30,007 bases of DNA from CAJGCS01 sp045589955 (lineage in GTDB: Bacteria > Bacillota_I > Bacilli_A > ML615J-28 > CAG-313). Shown here piece after piece: positions 21,200-29,489 of the stretch (the first letter of the stretch is position 1; each line of letters starts with the position of its first letter). Below the pieces are notes generated by a model. It had not been told where the DNA came from. It saw only the letters and a list, made by a program, of their open reading frames with translations, and did not search any database. Both the position numbers and the translations under genes were made by a program. The stretch lies in contig JAZNQD010000040.1 in assembly GCA_045589955.1 (NCBI GenBank), positions 1 to 30,007 on the forward strand, given 5' to 3'.

Positions 21200-23620
21200 A
21201 TGAAAGTATCTTATAATTGGTTAAAAGAATTAGTAAATTTAAATGTTAGTGGTGAAGAACTTGCCAAAGAAATGTCTTTATATTCAATTGAAGTTGAAGA
21301 AGACTATCAAATGGTTAAAGCAACTAATTTAGTAGTTGGTCATGTTCTTGAGAAAAAACCTCATGAAAATTCTGACCACTTAAATGTTTGCCAAGTTAAT
21401 CTTGGCGATCACGTTGATCAAATTGTTTGTGGTGCTCCAAATGTTGATGCAGGGCAAAAAGTTATTGTTGCTATACCTGGTGCAAAACTTCCTGGAATTG
21501 AAATAAAAAAATCAGTTATTCGTGGTGTTGAATCAAATGGTATGATTTGTTCATTAGCAGAACTAGGAATCGAAAACAAATATATTCCGGAAGAATTTGC
21601 TCATGGAATTTATGTTCTTGGTGATGATGCTATTCCTGGAACAAATGCCCTTGAATATTTAGGATATGATGATTATCTAATTGAACTTGGTTTAACTCCA
21701 AACCGTATGGATTTATTATCAATGTTAGGTGTTGCAAAAGATGTTAACGCAATGTATCGTCTTGGCTTAAAAGAATTAGACTGTGAATTTACAGAAATTG
21801 AAAAAGAAACAAAAGATGAAATTGATGTTGAAATCCAAACAGAAGATTGTTTTAGTTATTATGCAAGATGTGTTGAAGATGTTGTTATTAAAGATTCTCC
21901 TGCATTTATTAAAGCAAGATTGATTGCATCAGGTGTACGTCCAATCAACAATGTAGTTGATATTACCAACTATGTATTAATGTTATTTGGTCAACCTTTA
22001 CATGCTTTTGATAAAGATGTTTTAGGTTCAAAAATTATTGTTCGTAATGCACTAGAAGGAGAAATTACAACTACTCTTGATGATATCGAAAGAAAATTAG
22101 AAACTAATGATATTGTTATTACTGACAATAAAACAGAAAATGGACGCGTTGTTTGTCTTGGTGGTGTTATGGGATGTTCTAATACCGAAGTTACTCCTAA
22201 TACAAAAAATATCGTTTTAGAATCTGCAGTTTTTCGACCAATCAATATTCGTAAAACATCAAGCCGTTTAGGCTTAAGAAGTGAATCAAGTGTTCGTTTT
22301 GAAAGAGGCGTCGATTTAAATAATTCGTTGAATGCAGTAAACTATGCATGTTACTTATTAGAAAAATATGCTGATGCAAAAGTCTTAAAAGGATACGTTC
22401 ATAAAGGTACAAAACATATCGAAGATAAAGAATTCACTTTAGATGCTAAATACATTCAAAACTATTTAGGTGTTGATATTTCTTTAGAAGAAATTAATGA
22501 TATTTTAAACGCTCTTTCATTTAATTCTACTATTTGTGACAAAGAAGTCAAAGTATTAGTTCCAAATCGAAGATTAGATGTTACTATTAAAGAAGACTTG
22601 GTTGAAGAAATTGCGCGTATTTATGGATATCATAAATTAAATGAAACTTTACCAATGATGAATACAATTGGTGCCTTAACAGAAGAACAACAAATTAGAA
22701 GAAAAATTAAGAATTTATTTACTCATCTTGGTTTAGATGAAGTTGTAACATATTCATTAGTAAGTCCTAAAGAAGCAAAGGAATGCAATATTATTAAGAA
22801 TGAAGAACAAAATGATTTAGCTTTAATTTATCCTTTAAGTGAAGATCACTCAGTTTTAAGAAGAAGTTTAGTTCCAAGTTTATTAAATGTTGCAAGCTAC
22901 AACCAAGCGCGTAAAATTAATGATCTTGCTTTCTTTGAAGTTGGTAAGAGATATTATTATATAAATGAAGACTTAAAACCAGAAAACATCAAAGAAGAAA
23001 TGATGTTAACAGGTTACTTATGTGGTAAAGGTGCTGGAACTACTTGGAAAGCAAATTTAGAAACGATTGACTTCTATTATGTTAAAGGTTTATTAAATGA
23101 ATTATTCTCTTCACTAAAAGTTGAAGTTAATTACAAAGCATTTGAAGAAGTTCCTTCTGAATTACACCCTTATCGCACAGCTGGTATTTATCTAGGAAAT
23201 AAATTAATTGGTTATTTTGGTGCTTTACACCCAGACTATTCTAAACAACATGAAGTAAATGGTGGTTATGTATTTGAAGTATTACTTAATCCAATCTTTG
23301 AATTAACAAAGAAACAAATGATGTATATACCAATTTCTAAAGTTCCAGCTGTTGAAAGAGATTTAGCTTTATTAATTTCTAAAGATCAACCTTTAGGTGA
23401 AATTATTAATGCTATTAAGGCTACAGATAAAAAGATGATTACTAAGGTAGAAATCTTTGATATTTTCGAAGATGAAAAGATTGGTGTAGATAAAGCTTCT
23501 GTGGCATTTAGAATTACACTTGAATCAAACGAAACTTTAACAGAAGAAATCATCACAGGCAAAATTAATAAAATTCTTAAATCACTTGAATATCGTTTCC
23601 ATATTACATTAAGAGGTTAG
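21200..23620 (+). CDS. pheT: Phenylalanyl-tRNA synthetase beta subunit
   Basis: An 806-residue protein of normal length. It begins MKVSYNWLKELVNLNVSGEE, with the ATG one base after the pheS stop. Domains in order: tRNA-binding OB fold (about 39-150), B3/B4 editing domain with NNVVDITNYVL and GQPLHAFD, B5 (about 400-475) and the catalytic-like region with ARIYGYHKL, and a C-terminal ferredoxin-like anticodon-binding domain starting SKVPAVERDLALLISKDQ. It provides tRNA recognition and editing of mischarged Tyr. Co-transcribed with pheS under T-box control. Confidence 0.97.
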   Translation: MKVSYNWLKELVNLNVSGEELAKEMSLYSIEVEEDYQMVKATNLVVGHVLEKKPHENSDHLNVCQVNLGDHVDQIVCGAPNVDAGQKVIVAIPGAKLPGIEIKKSVIRGVESNGMICSLAELGIENKYIPEEFAHGIYVLGDDAIPGTNALEYLGYDDYLIELGLTPNRMDLLSMLGVAKDVNAMYRLGLKELDCEFTEIEKETKDEIDVEIQTEDCFSYYARCVEDVVIKDSPAFIKARLIASGVRPINNVVDITNYVLMLFGQPLHAFDKDVLGSKIIVRNALEGEITTTLDDIERKLETNDIVITDNKTENGRVVCLGGVMGCSNTEVTPNTKNIVLESAVFRPINIRKTSSRLGLRSESSVRFERGVDLNNSLNAVNYACYLLEKYADAKVLKGYVHKGTKHIEDKEFTLDAKYIQNYLGVDISLEEINDILNALSFNSTICDKEVKVLVPNRRLDVTIKEDLVEEIARIYGYHKLNETLPMMNTIGALTEEQQIRRKIKNLFTHLGLDEVVTYSLVSPKEAKECNIIKNEEQNDLALIYPLSEDHSVLRRSLVPSLLNVASYNQARKINDLAFFEVGKRYYYINEDLKPENIKEEMMLTGYLCGKGAGTTWKANLETIDFYYVKGLLNELFSSLKVEVNYKAFEEVPSELHPYRTAGIYLGNKLIGYFGALHPDYSKQHEVNGGYVFEVLLNPIFELTKKQMMYIPISKVPAVERDLALLISKDQPLGEIINAIKATDKKMITKVEIFDIFEDEKIGVDKASVAFRITLESNETLTEEIITGKINKILKSLEYRFHITLRG

Positions 23621-23621
23621 T

Positions 23622-25124
23622 ATGAAAAAATTATTAAATCGTTTATTTACATTGACATTGCTATTTGTCGTGCTAGGATCATTATTATTAGTATCTAGTT
23701 GTCAAAAACCAAGTGGTGGAACGCCAGCTGAACCTTGTACTCATCGCGATGCTAATGATGATAATTTATGTGATCATTGTAATATTGCATTTAGTGATCA
23801 AAAAGATAAAGTAGATCCTCCAGTATTTGTTGATAACATTAGTTTAGAAGAACTATATCAAATGATTGATGATGTTGTTCCTGATGAAATTACATCAGAT
23901 ATTCGTTTACCACGTGGTTTTGATGAAAGTTTAGCTTTCTTATATTGGTATTCTTCAAATGAAGATGCCATCACAAGTGGTGGTAAGGTTAATAGAACAT
24001 ATGAAGATGTTCCTGTTTCATTTAGAGTTGTTATTAAGTATAGTGAAACAGAAGTTTATGAAAGGATTGTTAATGCCGTGGTAAAAGGATTCCATTTAAA
24101 ACCATTAGAAAATAAGAAGATTGTTGTTGCATATTTATATGCATCAGATGGATTCTCAGGAATTAATGAAGAATCATTGCAACATGTTGATTATATTAAT
24201 TATTCCTTTGGTGGCGTAGTTGACGGAAAAGCTGTTGTTGAAGATAAAACGGCATTACGTACTGTTCTATCTTATCGTGATCAAGGTGTTCGTGTTGGAC
24301 TTGCTTTAGGCGGATGGGGATCTGGTGATTTTAGTAATGCGGTAAGAACTCCAGAAGCGCGTACTATTTTTGCCGATTCTATTATTGAACTTATGAAAAA
24401 GTATAACTTTGATGGTATTGATATAGACTGGGAATATCCTGGCTCTAGTACTGCGGGTATTCCATCACATCATACAGATACTGCAAATTTAACATTATTC
24501 TGTAAAGAACTGTATGCTAAGATTAAAGAATATCGAAGTGATGCATTACTTACAATGGCAGTTGGTCCATATAATTCATTTGACTTTAAAAATCTTCATC
24601 CTTATATTGATTATTTTAATCTAATGACATATGACCACTCAATTGGTGATTCAACTGCAAAACATCATTCTAGTCTATATACTGGTAAATATGCTCATAC
24701 AGGTGTTCAAGGGTCAGTTAACTTCCTACTTAATAAAGGCGTTCCGGCAAATAAAATTGTTATTGGTGCTGCCTTCTATGGACGTACTGCTCCGTTTGCA
24801 TCAAGAGAACAAGCTGTTCTTGGTGGACAATTAACAACAAAATTAACACAAACATATTCGTATACTCAAATTGAAGAAGGCATTAAAAGTGGTAAATATA
24901 TTGAAATGTATGATGAAGAAGCTGGAGCTAACTACATCATTACATCTGGTTCAAATACTGCTGGTCGCTTTATTACTTATGATGGTGTAAGAAGTGTTAC
25001 AGAAAAATGTAATTTTGTTTTGGCAAATGAATTAGGTGGCATAATGTTCTGGGATTATACTCAAGATAAAAATGGAACATTAGTCAATGCTATTCATGAA
25101 GCATTAGATAAAGAAAATGAATAA
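23622..25124 (+). CDS. GH18 (chitinase-like) lipoprotein
   Basis: A 500-residue lipoprotein. The signal peptide ends LVSSC (Cys27). A Cys/His segment CTHRDANDDNLCDHC spans 39-53. Residues about 70-155 resemble an atrophied bacterial Ig domain (YWYSSNEDAITSGGKVNRT). The GH18 barrel follows: LGGWGSGDF, then the catalytic signature FDGIDIDWEYPG (Asp264, Asp267, Asp269 and proton donor Glu271 all present), and MTYDHS; GGIMFWDYTQD closes the barrel. GH18 enzymes cleave beta-1,4 GlcNAc linkages by substrate assistance (chitin, peptidoglycan-like or glycoprotein glycans). It acts outside the membrane. The ATG is one base after the pheT stop, with the ribosome binding site (AAGAGG) inside pheT, so it seems to be under phenylalanine T-box control, an unexpected link. 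Confidence 0.88.
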   Translation: MKKLLNRLFTLTLLFVVLGSLLLVSSCQKPSGGTPAEPCTHRDANDDNLCDHCNIAFSDQKDKVDPPVFVDNISLEELYQMIDDVVPDEITSDIRLPRGFDESLAFLYWYSSNEDAITSGGKVNRTYEDVPVSFRVVIKYSETEVYERIVNAVVKGFHLKPLENKKIVVAYLYASDGFSGINEESLQHVDYINYSFGGVVDGKAVVEDKTALRTVLSYRDQGVRVGLALGGWGSGDFSNAVRTPEARTIFADSIIELMKKYNFDGIDIDWEYPGSSTAGIPSHHTDTANLTLFCKELYAKIKEYRSDALLTMAVGPYNSFDFKNLHPYIDYFNLMTYDHSIGDSTAKHHSSLYTGKYAHTGVQGSVNFLLNKGVPANKIVIGAAFYGRTAPFASREQAVLGGQLTTKLTQTYSYTQIEEGIKSGKYIEMYDEEAGANYIITSGSNTAGRFITYDGVRSVTEKCNFVLANELGGIMFWDYTQDKNGTLVNAIHEALDKENE

Positions 25125-25129
25125 AAAAG

Positions 25130-25156
25130 ACTCAACGGTTTCCCGTTGAGTTTTTA
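25130..25156. terminator. Bidirectional terminator between GH18 and efp
   Basis: ACTCAACGG (25130-25138) pairs with CCGTTGAGT (25143-25151) around TTTC. T-runs lie on both strands (25151-25155, and A-run 25123-25128 on the other side). Confidence 0.92.
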
Positions 25157-25157
25157 A

Positions 25158-25712
25158 TTATGCACGTGATGAATATTTACCATCCCAAGTAGTAACGATA
25201 ATTTTTTCACCTTGTTCAATAAACATTGGAACTTTAACAACTAAACCAGTTTCTAAAGTAACTTCTTTTTGTGCGTTTGTAGCAGTGTTACCTGCAACAG
25301 CTGGAGAAGCTTCAGTAACTTCTAAAGCAATTTTTTCAGGTAGATTGATACCTAAAATTTCAGATTGATAGAATACAATTTCAATAGTCATACCTTCAAG
25401 TAAGAATTTTGATTCCCATTCTAATCTTTCGGCAGGAATTTCAACTTGATCATAAGTTTCCATATCCATAAAGCAGTAAGTATCACCTGAATATAAATAT
25501 TGCATTTTTCTTTTTTCAATTAATGCTTGTTCTAGTTTTTCACCTGCATTAAAAGAATAATCTGTAGTAGCGCCAGTTCTTAAGTTGCGTAATTTAGTTT
25601 TAACGAAAGCTTGGCCTTTCCCTGGTTTTACATGTTGGAAGTCCATGATTTGGTAAATATTATTATTATATAATATAGTCATACCAGTTTTAAAATCAGC
25701 AGTAGTAATCAT
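25158..25712 (-). CDS. efp: Translation elongation factor P
   Basis: A 184-residue three-domain EF-P of normal length. It starts MITTADFKTGMTILYNNNIY. The loop HVKPGKGQAFVKTKLRNL carries Lys32 at the tip, the residue that is modified in many bacteria to relieve ribosome stalling at polyproline. The C-terminal OB domain has VPMFIEQGEKIIVTTWDGKY. No modification enzyme gene is in the window. Monocistronic, with its own promoter. Confidence 0.97.
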   Translation of the reverse strand: MITTADFKTGMTILYNNNIYQIMDFQHVKPGKGQAFVKTKLRNLRTGATTDYSFNAGEKLEQALIEKRKMQYLYSGDTYCFMDMETYDQVEIPAERLEWESKFLLEGMTIEIVFYQSEILGINLPEKIALEVTEASPAVAGNTATNAQKEVTLETGLVVKVPMFIEQGEKIIVTTWDGKYSSRA

Positions 25713-25753
25713 AAATAAATCCTTTCAAATATATATTTTCTTAAACCTTTATT

Positions 25754-25782
25754 ATTATATCAAAAATATTCATAAAATTCAA
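25754..25782 (-). promoter_or_regulatory. Promoter of efp
   Basis: On the minus strand TTGAAT (25777-25782) and TATAAT (25754-25759) are spaced by 17 bases, with an extended -10 TG. Confidence 0.85.
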
Positions 25783-25808
25783 GTTATATAGACTCATAAA
25801 TAATTCAC

Positions 25809-25837
25809 TTGAAAAAAATAGTAAATTAGTATATAAT
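25809..25837 (+). promoter_or_regulatory. Promoter of ispH
   Basis: TTGAAA at 25809-25814 and TATAAT at 25832-25837 with 17-base spacing. The expected start site leaves a very short leader with AAAGGTGA as ribosome binding site. Confidence 0.85.
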
Positions 25838-25855
25838 AAAATAAAGGTGATTAAA

Positions 25856-26728
25856 ATGAAAAATATAATTTTATTTGAGGAACAAGGATTTTGTTTTGGT
25901 GTTAGTCGCTCTATTGAAATTGTAAAAAATATTTTAAGTGATGTTGCTACTCCAAGACCAATTTACTTACTTGGAAGTCTTGTTCATAATAAAAGGGTAA
26001 ATGATTTTTTCAAACTTAAAGGTGTCAATGTTTTAAATGATGGCTCTAGATATGATATGTTAGACCAAATAGAGTATGGTACTGTTATTATAACAGCTCA
26101 TGGCGCTAGTGAAAAAGTAATTGCTAAAGCTTGTGAGAAAGGCCTTAATATTGTTGATGCTACTTGCCCTTATGTAACAAAAACAGTTGAAAACATAAAA
26201 AATAAAATTAATGAGGGTTATCAACTAGCATATATTGGGAAAAAGAATCATCCAGAAACAGAGACAATTATGGATGATATTCCTAATGCAATTATAATTG
26301 AGGAGAATAACGAACTCCCTAAGTTAACCAAAGAAAAGTATATACTTGCCCATCAAACAACACTTTCTGAATATGATGTTAAACATACATTAGATCGTGT
26401 GTTAGAAAAGTATAAAAATGTTGAACTTTTAAAACAAATATGCATGTTTCCGGAGAAAAGGCAAAAAGAAATACGAGAGTATATTTTTCCAAAAACCAAT
26501 AATTTAGCAATTGTTGTTGGTGACAAAAAAAGTAATAATTCAACTAAACTTAAAGAACTACTACTTCGTAAGAGGATGGGGGATGTAGTAATGTTAAATA
26601 GTTTAGGAGAACTAGAAAAAATTAATCTTGATGAATATGAAAATATCTTTATTGCATCAGGAACATCTACCCCAATTGGTTTAGTTAAAAATATATATAA
26701 TAAAATTATAGGAGTGAAAAATGAATAA
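25856..26728 (+). CDS. ispH: 4-hydroxy-3-methylbut-2-enyl diphosphate reductase
   Basis: A 290-residue iron-sulfur enzyme, the last step of the MEP isoprenoid pathway, making IPP and DMAPP from HMBPP. The three Fe-S cysteines are present: Cys13 in GFCFGVSRSI, Cys104 in DATCPYV and Cys196 in KQICMFPEKRQ. ITAHGAS, KNHPETETIM and the late GTSTPIG also fit. I start at the ATG at 25856; a GTG at 25847 overlaps the ribosome binding site. Its 3' end overlaps the next gene by 8 bases. Confidence 0.95.
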   Translation: MKNIILFEEQGFCFGVSRSIEIVKNILSDVATPRPIYLLGSLVHNKRVNDFFKLKGVNVLNDGSRYDMLDQIEYGTVIITAHGASEKVIAKACEKGLNIVDATCPYVTKTVENIKNKINEGYQLAYIGKKNHPETETIMDDIPNAIIIEENNELPKLTKEKYILAHQTTLSEYDVKHTLDRVLEKYKNVELLKQICMFPEKRQKEIREYIFPKTNNLAIVVGDKKSNNSTKLKELLLRKRMGDVVMLNSLGELEKINLDEYENIFIASGTSTPIGLVKNIYNKIIGVKNE

Positions 26729-28793
26729 AAAATTAGTTAAGGTTATCATTTCAATATTCTTATTTTCAATTATCACTTTTACTAATGTGTGTTTTGCAAA
26801 TGAGAATAAATTAGAAGTATTAGGTGCAACTTATGAAGTAACTGAAAATGCTATATCACAAGATATTGGTTATAATATTAAACATACTAAGGATATAGCT
26901 CAAAGTTCTAAAAAGAATAATGAATTATACCCTCAGTCTGTTAATGTTCTTGAAGTTCCTTCTACAGAACAAGTAAGAGTTGTTAGCTGGACTTTTTCAA
27001 ACCCTTCTGGATGGACAAAAAACACTGTTCGCCGAATGGCTGAAGACTTTGAAAACAAAAATCCTGGTTGGGTTGTTGTTGCTGCAGTAAATGGTGATTT
27101 CTTTGATATTAATGGTACAAATAAAGCTTTACCATATCAAACTGGTGGAGTTTGTGTATCTAATGGTGAAGTATATCGTCCATTTACTAATGGTCAAACA
27201 ATTGGATTTAAAAATGATGCTAGTAAAGATTCATTAGTTGCTGAAAAGAAATTTGAAGTTTCAAATCATATTTTAAGTATCTATGACGACAAAGGTGATG
27301 TGATTTATGAAACAGAAGTAAAACACTTTAACGAAGAACCTGTTGAAGGTGAAGTATCAATTTGGTTTACGTATCGCGATAATGAAGGCAATGATGTAAG
27401 AATTACTCTACCAGGTGAAAATACTTATTACGTAAATGCTCCAGAAAGATTACTTGCCATGACACCGACTAATGTTTATGGTAAAGGTACAATTACACAT
27501 ATAAATGAAGAAAGAACAATGTTCTTTGGTCGTTTTGGTATTCAAACAAGTAACAAAGAGATTCAAGATTTATTGAAAGTTGGTACAGAAATTAGAGTTC
27601 AACAACACGTTATTGGTGATTATGAAGAATGTACAGACATTACTGGTGGCGGTGTTTGTCTAGTTCGTAATGGTGAAGCGGTTGATAATACTTCAAATAT
27701 GGATACACACCCACGTACTTGTGTAGGTATGAAAGAAGATGGAACTTTAGTATTTGTAACAATTGATGGCCGTCAAGATAATCGTAATATGCATGGAATG
27801 GCTTACAATGAAATGAGTGCAACAATGCTTTACTATGGATGCCATGAAGCTTATAACTTAGATGGTGGTGGTTCAACAACAATGATTATTCGTAACGCTT
27901 ATGGTGATTTTGATGTTATGAATTCTCCAAGTGACAACTCTGAAAGACATGATTCAAACTCTCTATTAATTGTTGTTCCGGAAATGTCTTTAGATATTAA
28001 GAAAGTGACTGACACTCAAGTTGAAATTGATTGTGTTGTTCCTAAAAGAGACGTTACTATTGAAAACATTAAGTTAACTATTGACGATGTAACAAAAGAA
28101 GTAAGTGAATTCCCATATATTTGGGAAGGACTTGTACCATCAACAGGCTATGAGCTACAAGCGGAATATGAATTAACATATAAGAATTCGACTCAGACTA
28201 AACAAATTTTCCCTATTCAGTTTAAAACTGGTGTAAATAAACCATACCTTGCTCAAGGATACTATTTTGAAAATGGTAATAATATTTATATAAATTATGA
28301 TATTAAAAATCCTGCTAACATTATGTGTTTAAGTTCTATTTCAAGTGGATCATATTTCAATAACTTGAACAGTAATTCTAATTTGTTAATATATGATAAA
28401 TCACAACTTAATATTAATGATGTTATTATTACACTAGGTTATAACTTAAATTCTTCAGTATCACAATTTGAAGAAGATGAAATTAGACTTCCAAAAGTTA
28501 TTTTTGATGTTAATGATGGATATTTTAATGAAACTTCATTTGTAATAAATTCATTACCAACTCCATATCTTGGTAATCATGCTTTTGTTGGATGGGAATA
28601 TAATGGTGAAGTTATTCAAAAATTAGATTATACAAACACTGTTGATGGAATGGTATTAAAAGCATTATTTACTCCTCTTGGTGGAAAGAAAGATGAATCT
28701 AAAAAAGGATGTAAAAAATCATCAAGTATGCTGTTTGTTGAAACAATATCAGTAATGAGTATTGCATTACTACTATTTAAAAAGAGAAATTAA
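26721..28793 (+). CDS. Phosphodiester glycosidase (NAGPA-domain) surface protein with Cys C-terminal anchor tail
   Basis: A 690-residue exported protein. The signal peptide is about residues 1-26, ending VCFANE. The phosphodiester glycosidase domain (NAGPA, PF09992; about 100-430) shows VNGDFFDINGT (123-133), HPRTCVGM (330-337), FVTIDGRQ and NLDGGGSTTMI (Asp381). Family members remove GlcNAc or other sugars linked through phosphodiesters, as in uncovering enzyme or wall glycopolymers. A fibronectin-like segment (about 435-530) and a Flg_new-like unit (about 590-652) follow. The tail is KKGCKKSSS (Cys664), about 18 hydrophobic residues, then KKRN, the same layout as the protein at 585. A ribosome binding site AGGAGTG lies inside ispH, with which it overlaps by 8 bases. 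Confidence 0.87.
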   Translation: MNKKLVKVIISIFLFSIITFTNVCFANENKLEVLGATYEVTENAISQDIGYNIKHTKDIAQSSKKNNELYPQSVNVLEVPSTEQVRVVSWTFSNPSGWTKNTVRRMAEDFENKNPGWVVVAAVNGDFFDINGTNKALPYQTGGVCVSNGEVYRPFTNGQTIGFKNDASKDSLVAEKKFEVSNHILSIYDDKGDVIYETEVKHFNEEPVEGEVSIWFTYRDNEGNDVRITLPGENTYYVNAPERLLAMTPTNVYGKGTITHINEERTMFFGRFGIQTSNKEIQDLLKVGTEIRVQQHVIGDYEECTDITGGGVCLVRNGEAVDNTSNMDTHPRTCVGMKEDGTLVFVTIDGRQDNRNMHGMAYNEMSATMLYYGCHEAYNLDGGGSTTMIIRNAYGDFDVMNSPSDNSERHDSNSLLIVVPEMSLDIKKVTDTQVEIDCVVPKRDVTIENIKLTIDDVTKEVSEFPYIWEGLVPSTGYELQAEYELTYKNSTQTKQIFPIQFKTGVNKPYLAQGYYFENGNNIYINYDIKNPANIMCLSSISSGSYFNNLNSNSNLLIYDKSQLNINDVIITLGYNLNSSVSQFEEDEIRLPKVIFDVNDGYFNETSFVINSLPTPYLGNHAFVGWEYNGEVIQKLDYTNTVDGMVLKALFTPLGGKKDESKKGCKKSSSMLFVETISVMSIALLLFKKRN

Positions 28794-28798
28794 TGAAT

Positions 28799-28829
28799 AA
28801 AGGATATATGATAATTCATATATCCTTTT
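28799..28829 (+). terminator. Rho-independent terminator of the ispH operon
   Basis: A perfect 13-bp stem, AAAGGATATATGA (28799-28811) with TCATATATCCTTT (28816-28828), around TAAT. The T-run is short. Confidence 0.88.
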
Positions 28830-28851
28830 AAAAATTTTATAAGTTAAAAAC

Positions 28852-28880
28852 TTGCATAACTACATCTTTTATGATATAAT
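28852..28880 (+). promoter_or_regulatory. Promoter of the tRNA cluster
   Basis: TTGCAT at 28852-28857 and TATAAT at 28875-28880 with 17-base spacing and an extended -10 TG at 28872-28873. Confidence 0.88.
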
Positions 28881-28896
28881 ATTAAAGCATAATAAA

Positions 28897-28979
28897 GCGG
28901 GCGTGGCGGAACTGGCAGACGCGCTAGATTTAGGCTCTAGTTCTCACGAGTGCAGGTTCGATTCCTGTCGCCCGCACCA
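28897..28979 (+). tRNA. tRNA-Leu (anticodon UAG)
   Basis: Acceptor GCGGGCG pairs with CGCCCGC, followed by A and an encoded CCA. The anticodon stem CTAGA/TCTAG encloses TTTAGGC, so the anticodon is TAG (28931-28933), reading CUN leucine codons. A class II variable arm (TTCTCACGAGTGC region) and GGTTCGATTCC T-arm are present. Confidence 0.97.
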
Positions 28980-28984
28980 TTCTT

Positions 28985-29060
28985 GGTTCCATGGTGTAGT
29001 GGTTAACATGCCAGTCTGTCACACTGGAGATCGCGGGTTCAAGTCCCGTTGGAACCGCCA
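28985..29060 (+). tRNA. tRNA-Asp (anticodon GUC)
   Basis: Acceptor GGTTCCA pairs with TGGAACC; discriminator G and encoded CCA follow. The anticodon loop CTGTCAC lies between CCAGT and ACTGG, giving GTC. The T-arm is GGGTTCAAGTCCC. It lies 5 bases after the tRNA-Leu. Confidence 0.97.
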
Positions 29061-29064
29061 TTTT

Positions 29065-29141
29065 GCGCTAGTAGTTCAATTGGATAGAATACTTGACTAC
29101 GGATCAAGGGGTTGTGGGTTCGAATCCTGCCTAGCGCGCCA
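29065..29141 (+). tRNA. tRNA-Arg (anticodon ACG)
   Basis: Acceptor GCGCTAG pairs with CTAGCGC; discriminator G and encoded CCA follow. The anticodon loop CTACGGA lies between CTTGA and TCAAG, giving ACG, which would be edited to ICG by TadA to read CGU, CGC and CGA. Confidence 0.97.
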
Positions 29142-29147
29142 TTTTAA

Positions 29148-29176
29148 TTGACACAAAAACAAAAAAATGTTATAAT
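29148..29176 (+). promoter_or_regulatory. Consensus promoter within the tRNA cluster
   Basis: TTGACA at 29148-29153 and TATAAT at 29171-29176 with 17-base spacing, plus an extended -10 TG (29168-29169). It should drive tRNA-Pro and tRNA-Gly independently of the first three tRNAs. Confidence 0.93.
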
Positions 29177-29191
29177 TTATATGTTGAATTT

Positions 29192-29268
29192 CGGGACTTA
29201 GCTCAGCTTGGTAGAGCATCTGGTTTGGGACCAGAGGGTCACAGGTTCGAATCCTGCAGTCCCGACCA
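29192..29268 (+). tRNA. tRNA-Pro (anticodon UGG)
   Basis: Acceptor CGGGACT pairs with AGTCCCG; discriminator A and encoded CCA follow. The anticodon loop TTTGGGA lies between TCTGG and CCAGA, giving TGG. T-arm CAGGTTCGAATCCTG is perfect. Confidence 0.97.
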
Positions 29269-29273
29269 TTTAT

Positions 29274-29347
29274 GCGGGTGTAGTTCAACGGTAGAACTTC
29301 AGCCTTCCAAGCTGACTACGTGGGTTCGATTCCCATCACTCGCTCCA
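29274..29347 (+). tRNA. tRNA-Gly (anticodon UCC)
   Basis: Acceptor GCGGGTG pairs with CACTCGC (one G-U); discriminator T and encoded CCA follow. The anticodon loop CTTCCAA lies between TCAGC and GCTGA, giving TCC. Confidence 0.96.
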
Positions 29348-29360
29348 TTGAAGTAAATCG

Positions 29361-29390
29361 GTAAGTCTTCTAGTAAGGCTTATTTTTTTT
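29361..29390 (+). terminator. First terminator after the tRNA cluster
   Basis: GTAAGTCTT (29361-29369) pairs with AAGGCTTAT (29375-29383) with two G-U pairs, followed by a run of eight T. Confidence 0.8.
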
Positions 29391-29397
29391 GTGTTTT

Positions 29398-29441
29398 ATA
29401 GGGCATTTTAGTCAAAAAAGGCTAGAATACCCTATTTTTTT
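29398..29441 (+). terminator. Second terminator after the tRNA cluster
   Basis: TAGGGCATTTTAG (29399-29411) pairs with CTAGAATACCCTA (29422-29434) allowing two G-U pairs, followed by a T-run to 29441. Two terminators in tandem isolate the strong tRNA promoters from the regulator downstream. Confidence 0.82.
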
Positions 29442-29489
29442 ATGCATTTATGAAACATTTAGATTTAAAAACTAGGTGAGACTGACCAC

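Noticed and set aside
21991..22245. Minus-strand frame inside pheT
   Set aside because: Shadow frame with no start signals in a strongly conserved gene.
27640..27882. His/Leu-rich minus-strand frame inside the phosphodiester glycosidase gene
   Set aside because: Composition follows from the reverse of the catalytic region; no signals of its own.
28852..29151. A 99-codon plus-strand reading frame across the tRNA genes
   Set aside because: It is a conceptual translation of tRNA-Leu, tRNA-Asp and tRNA-Arg; such frames are a known artefact.
29097..29288. A 63-codon minus-strand frame with CRIRTCDPLVPNQ
   Set aside because: This is the typical false protein read from the reverse of tRNA genes (here Arg, Pro and Gly).
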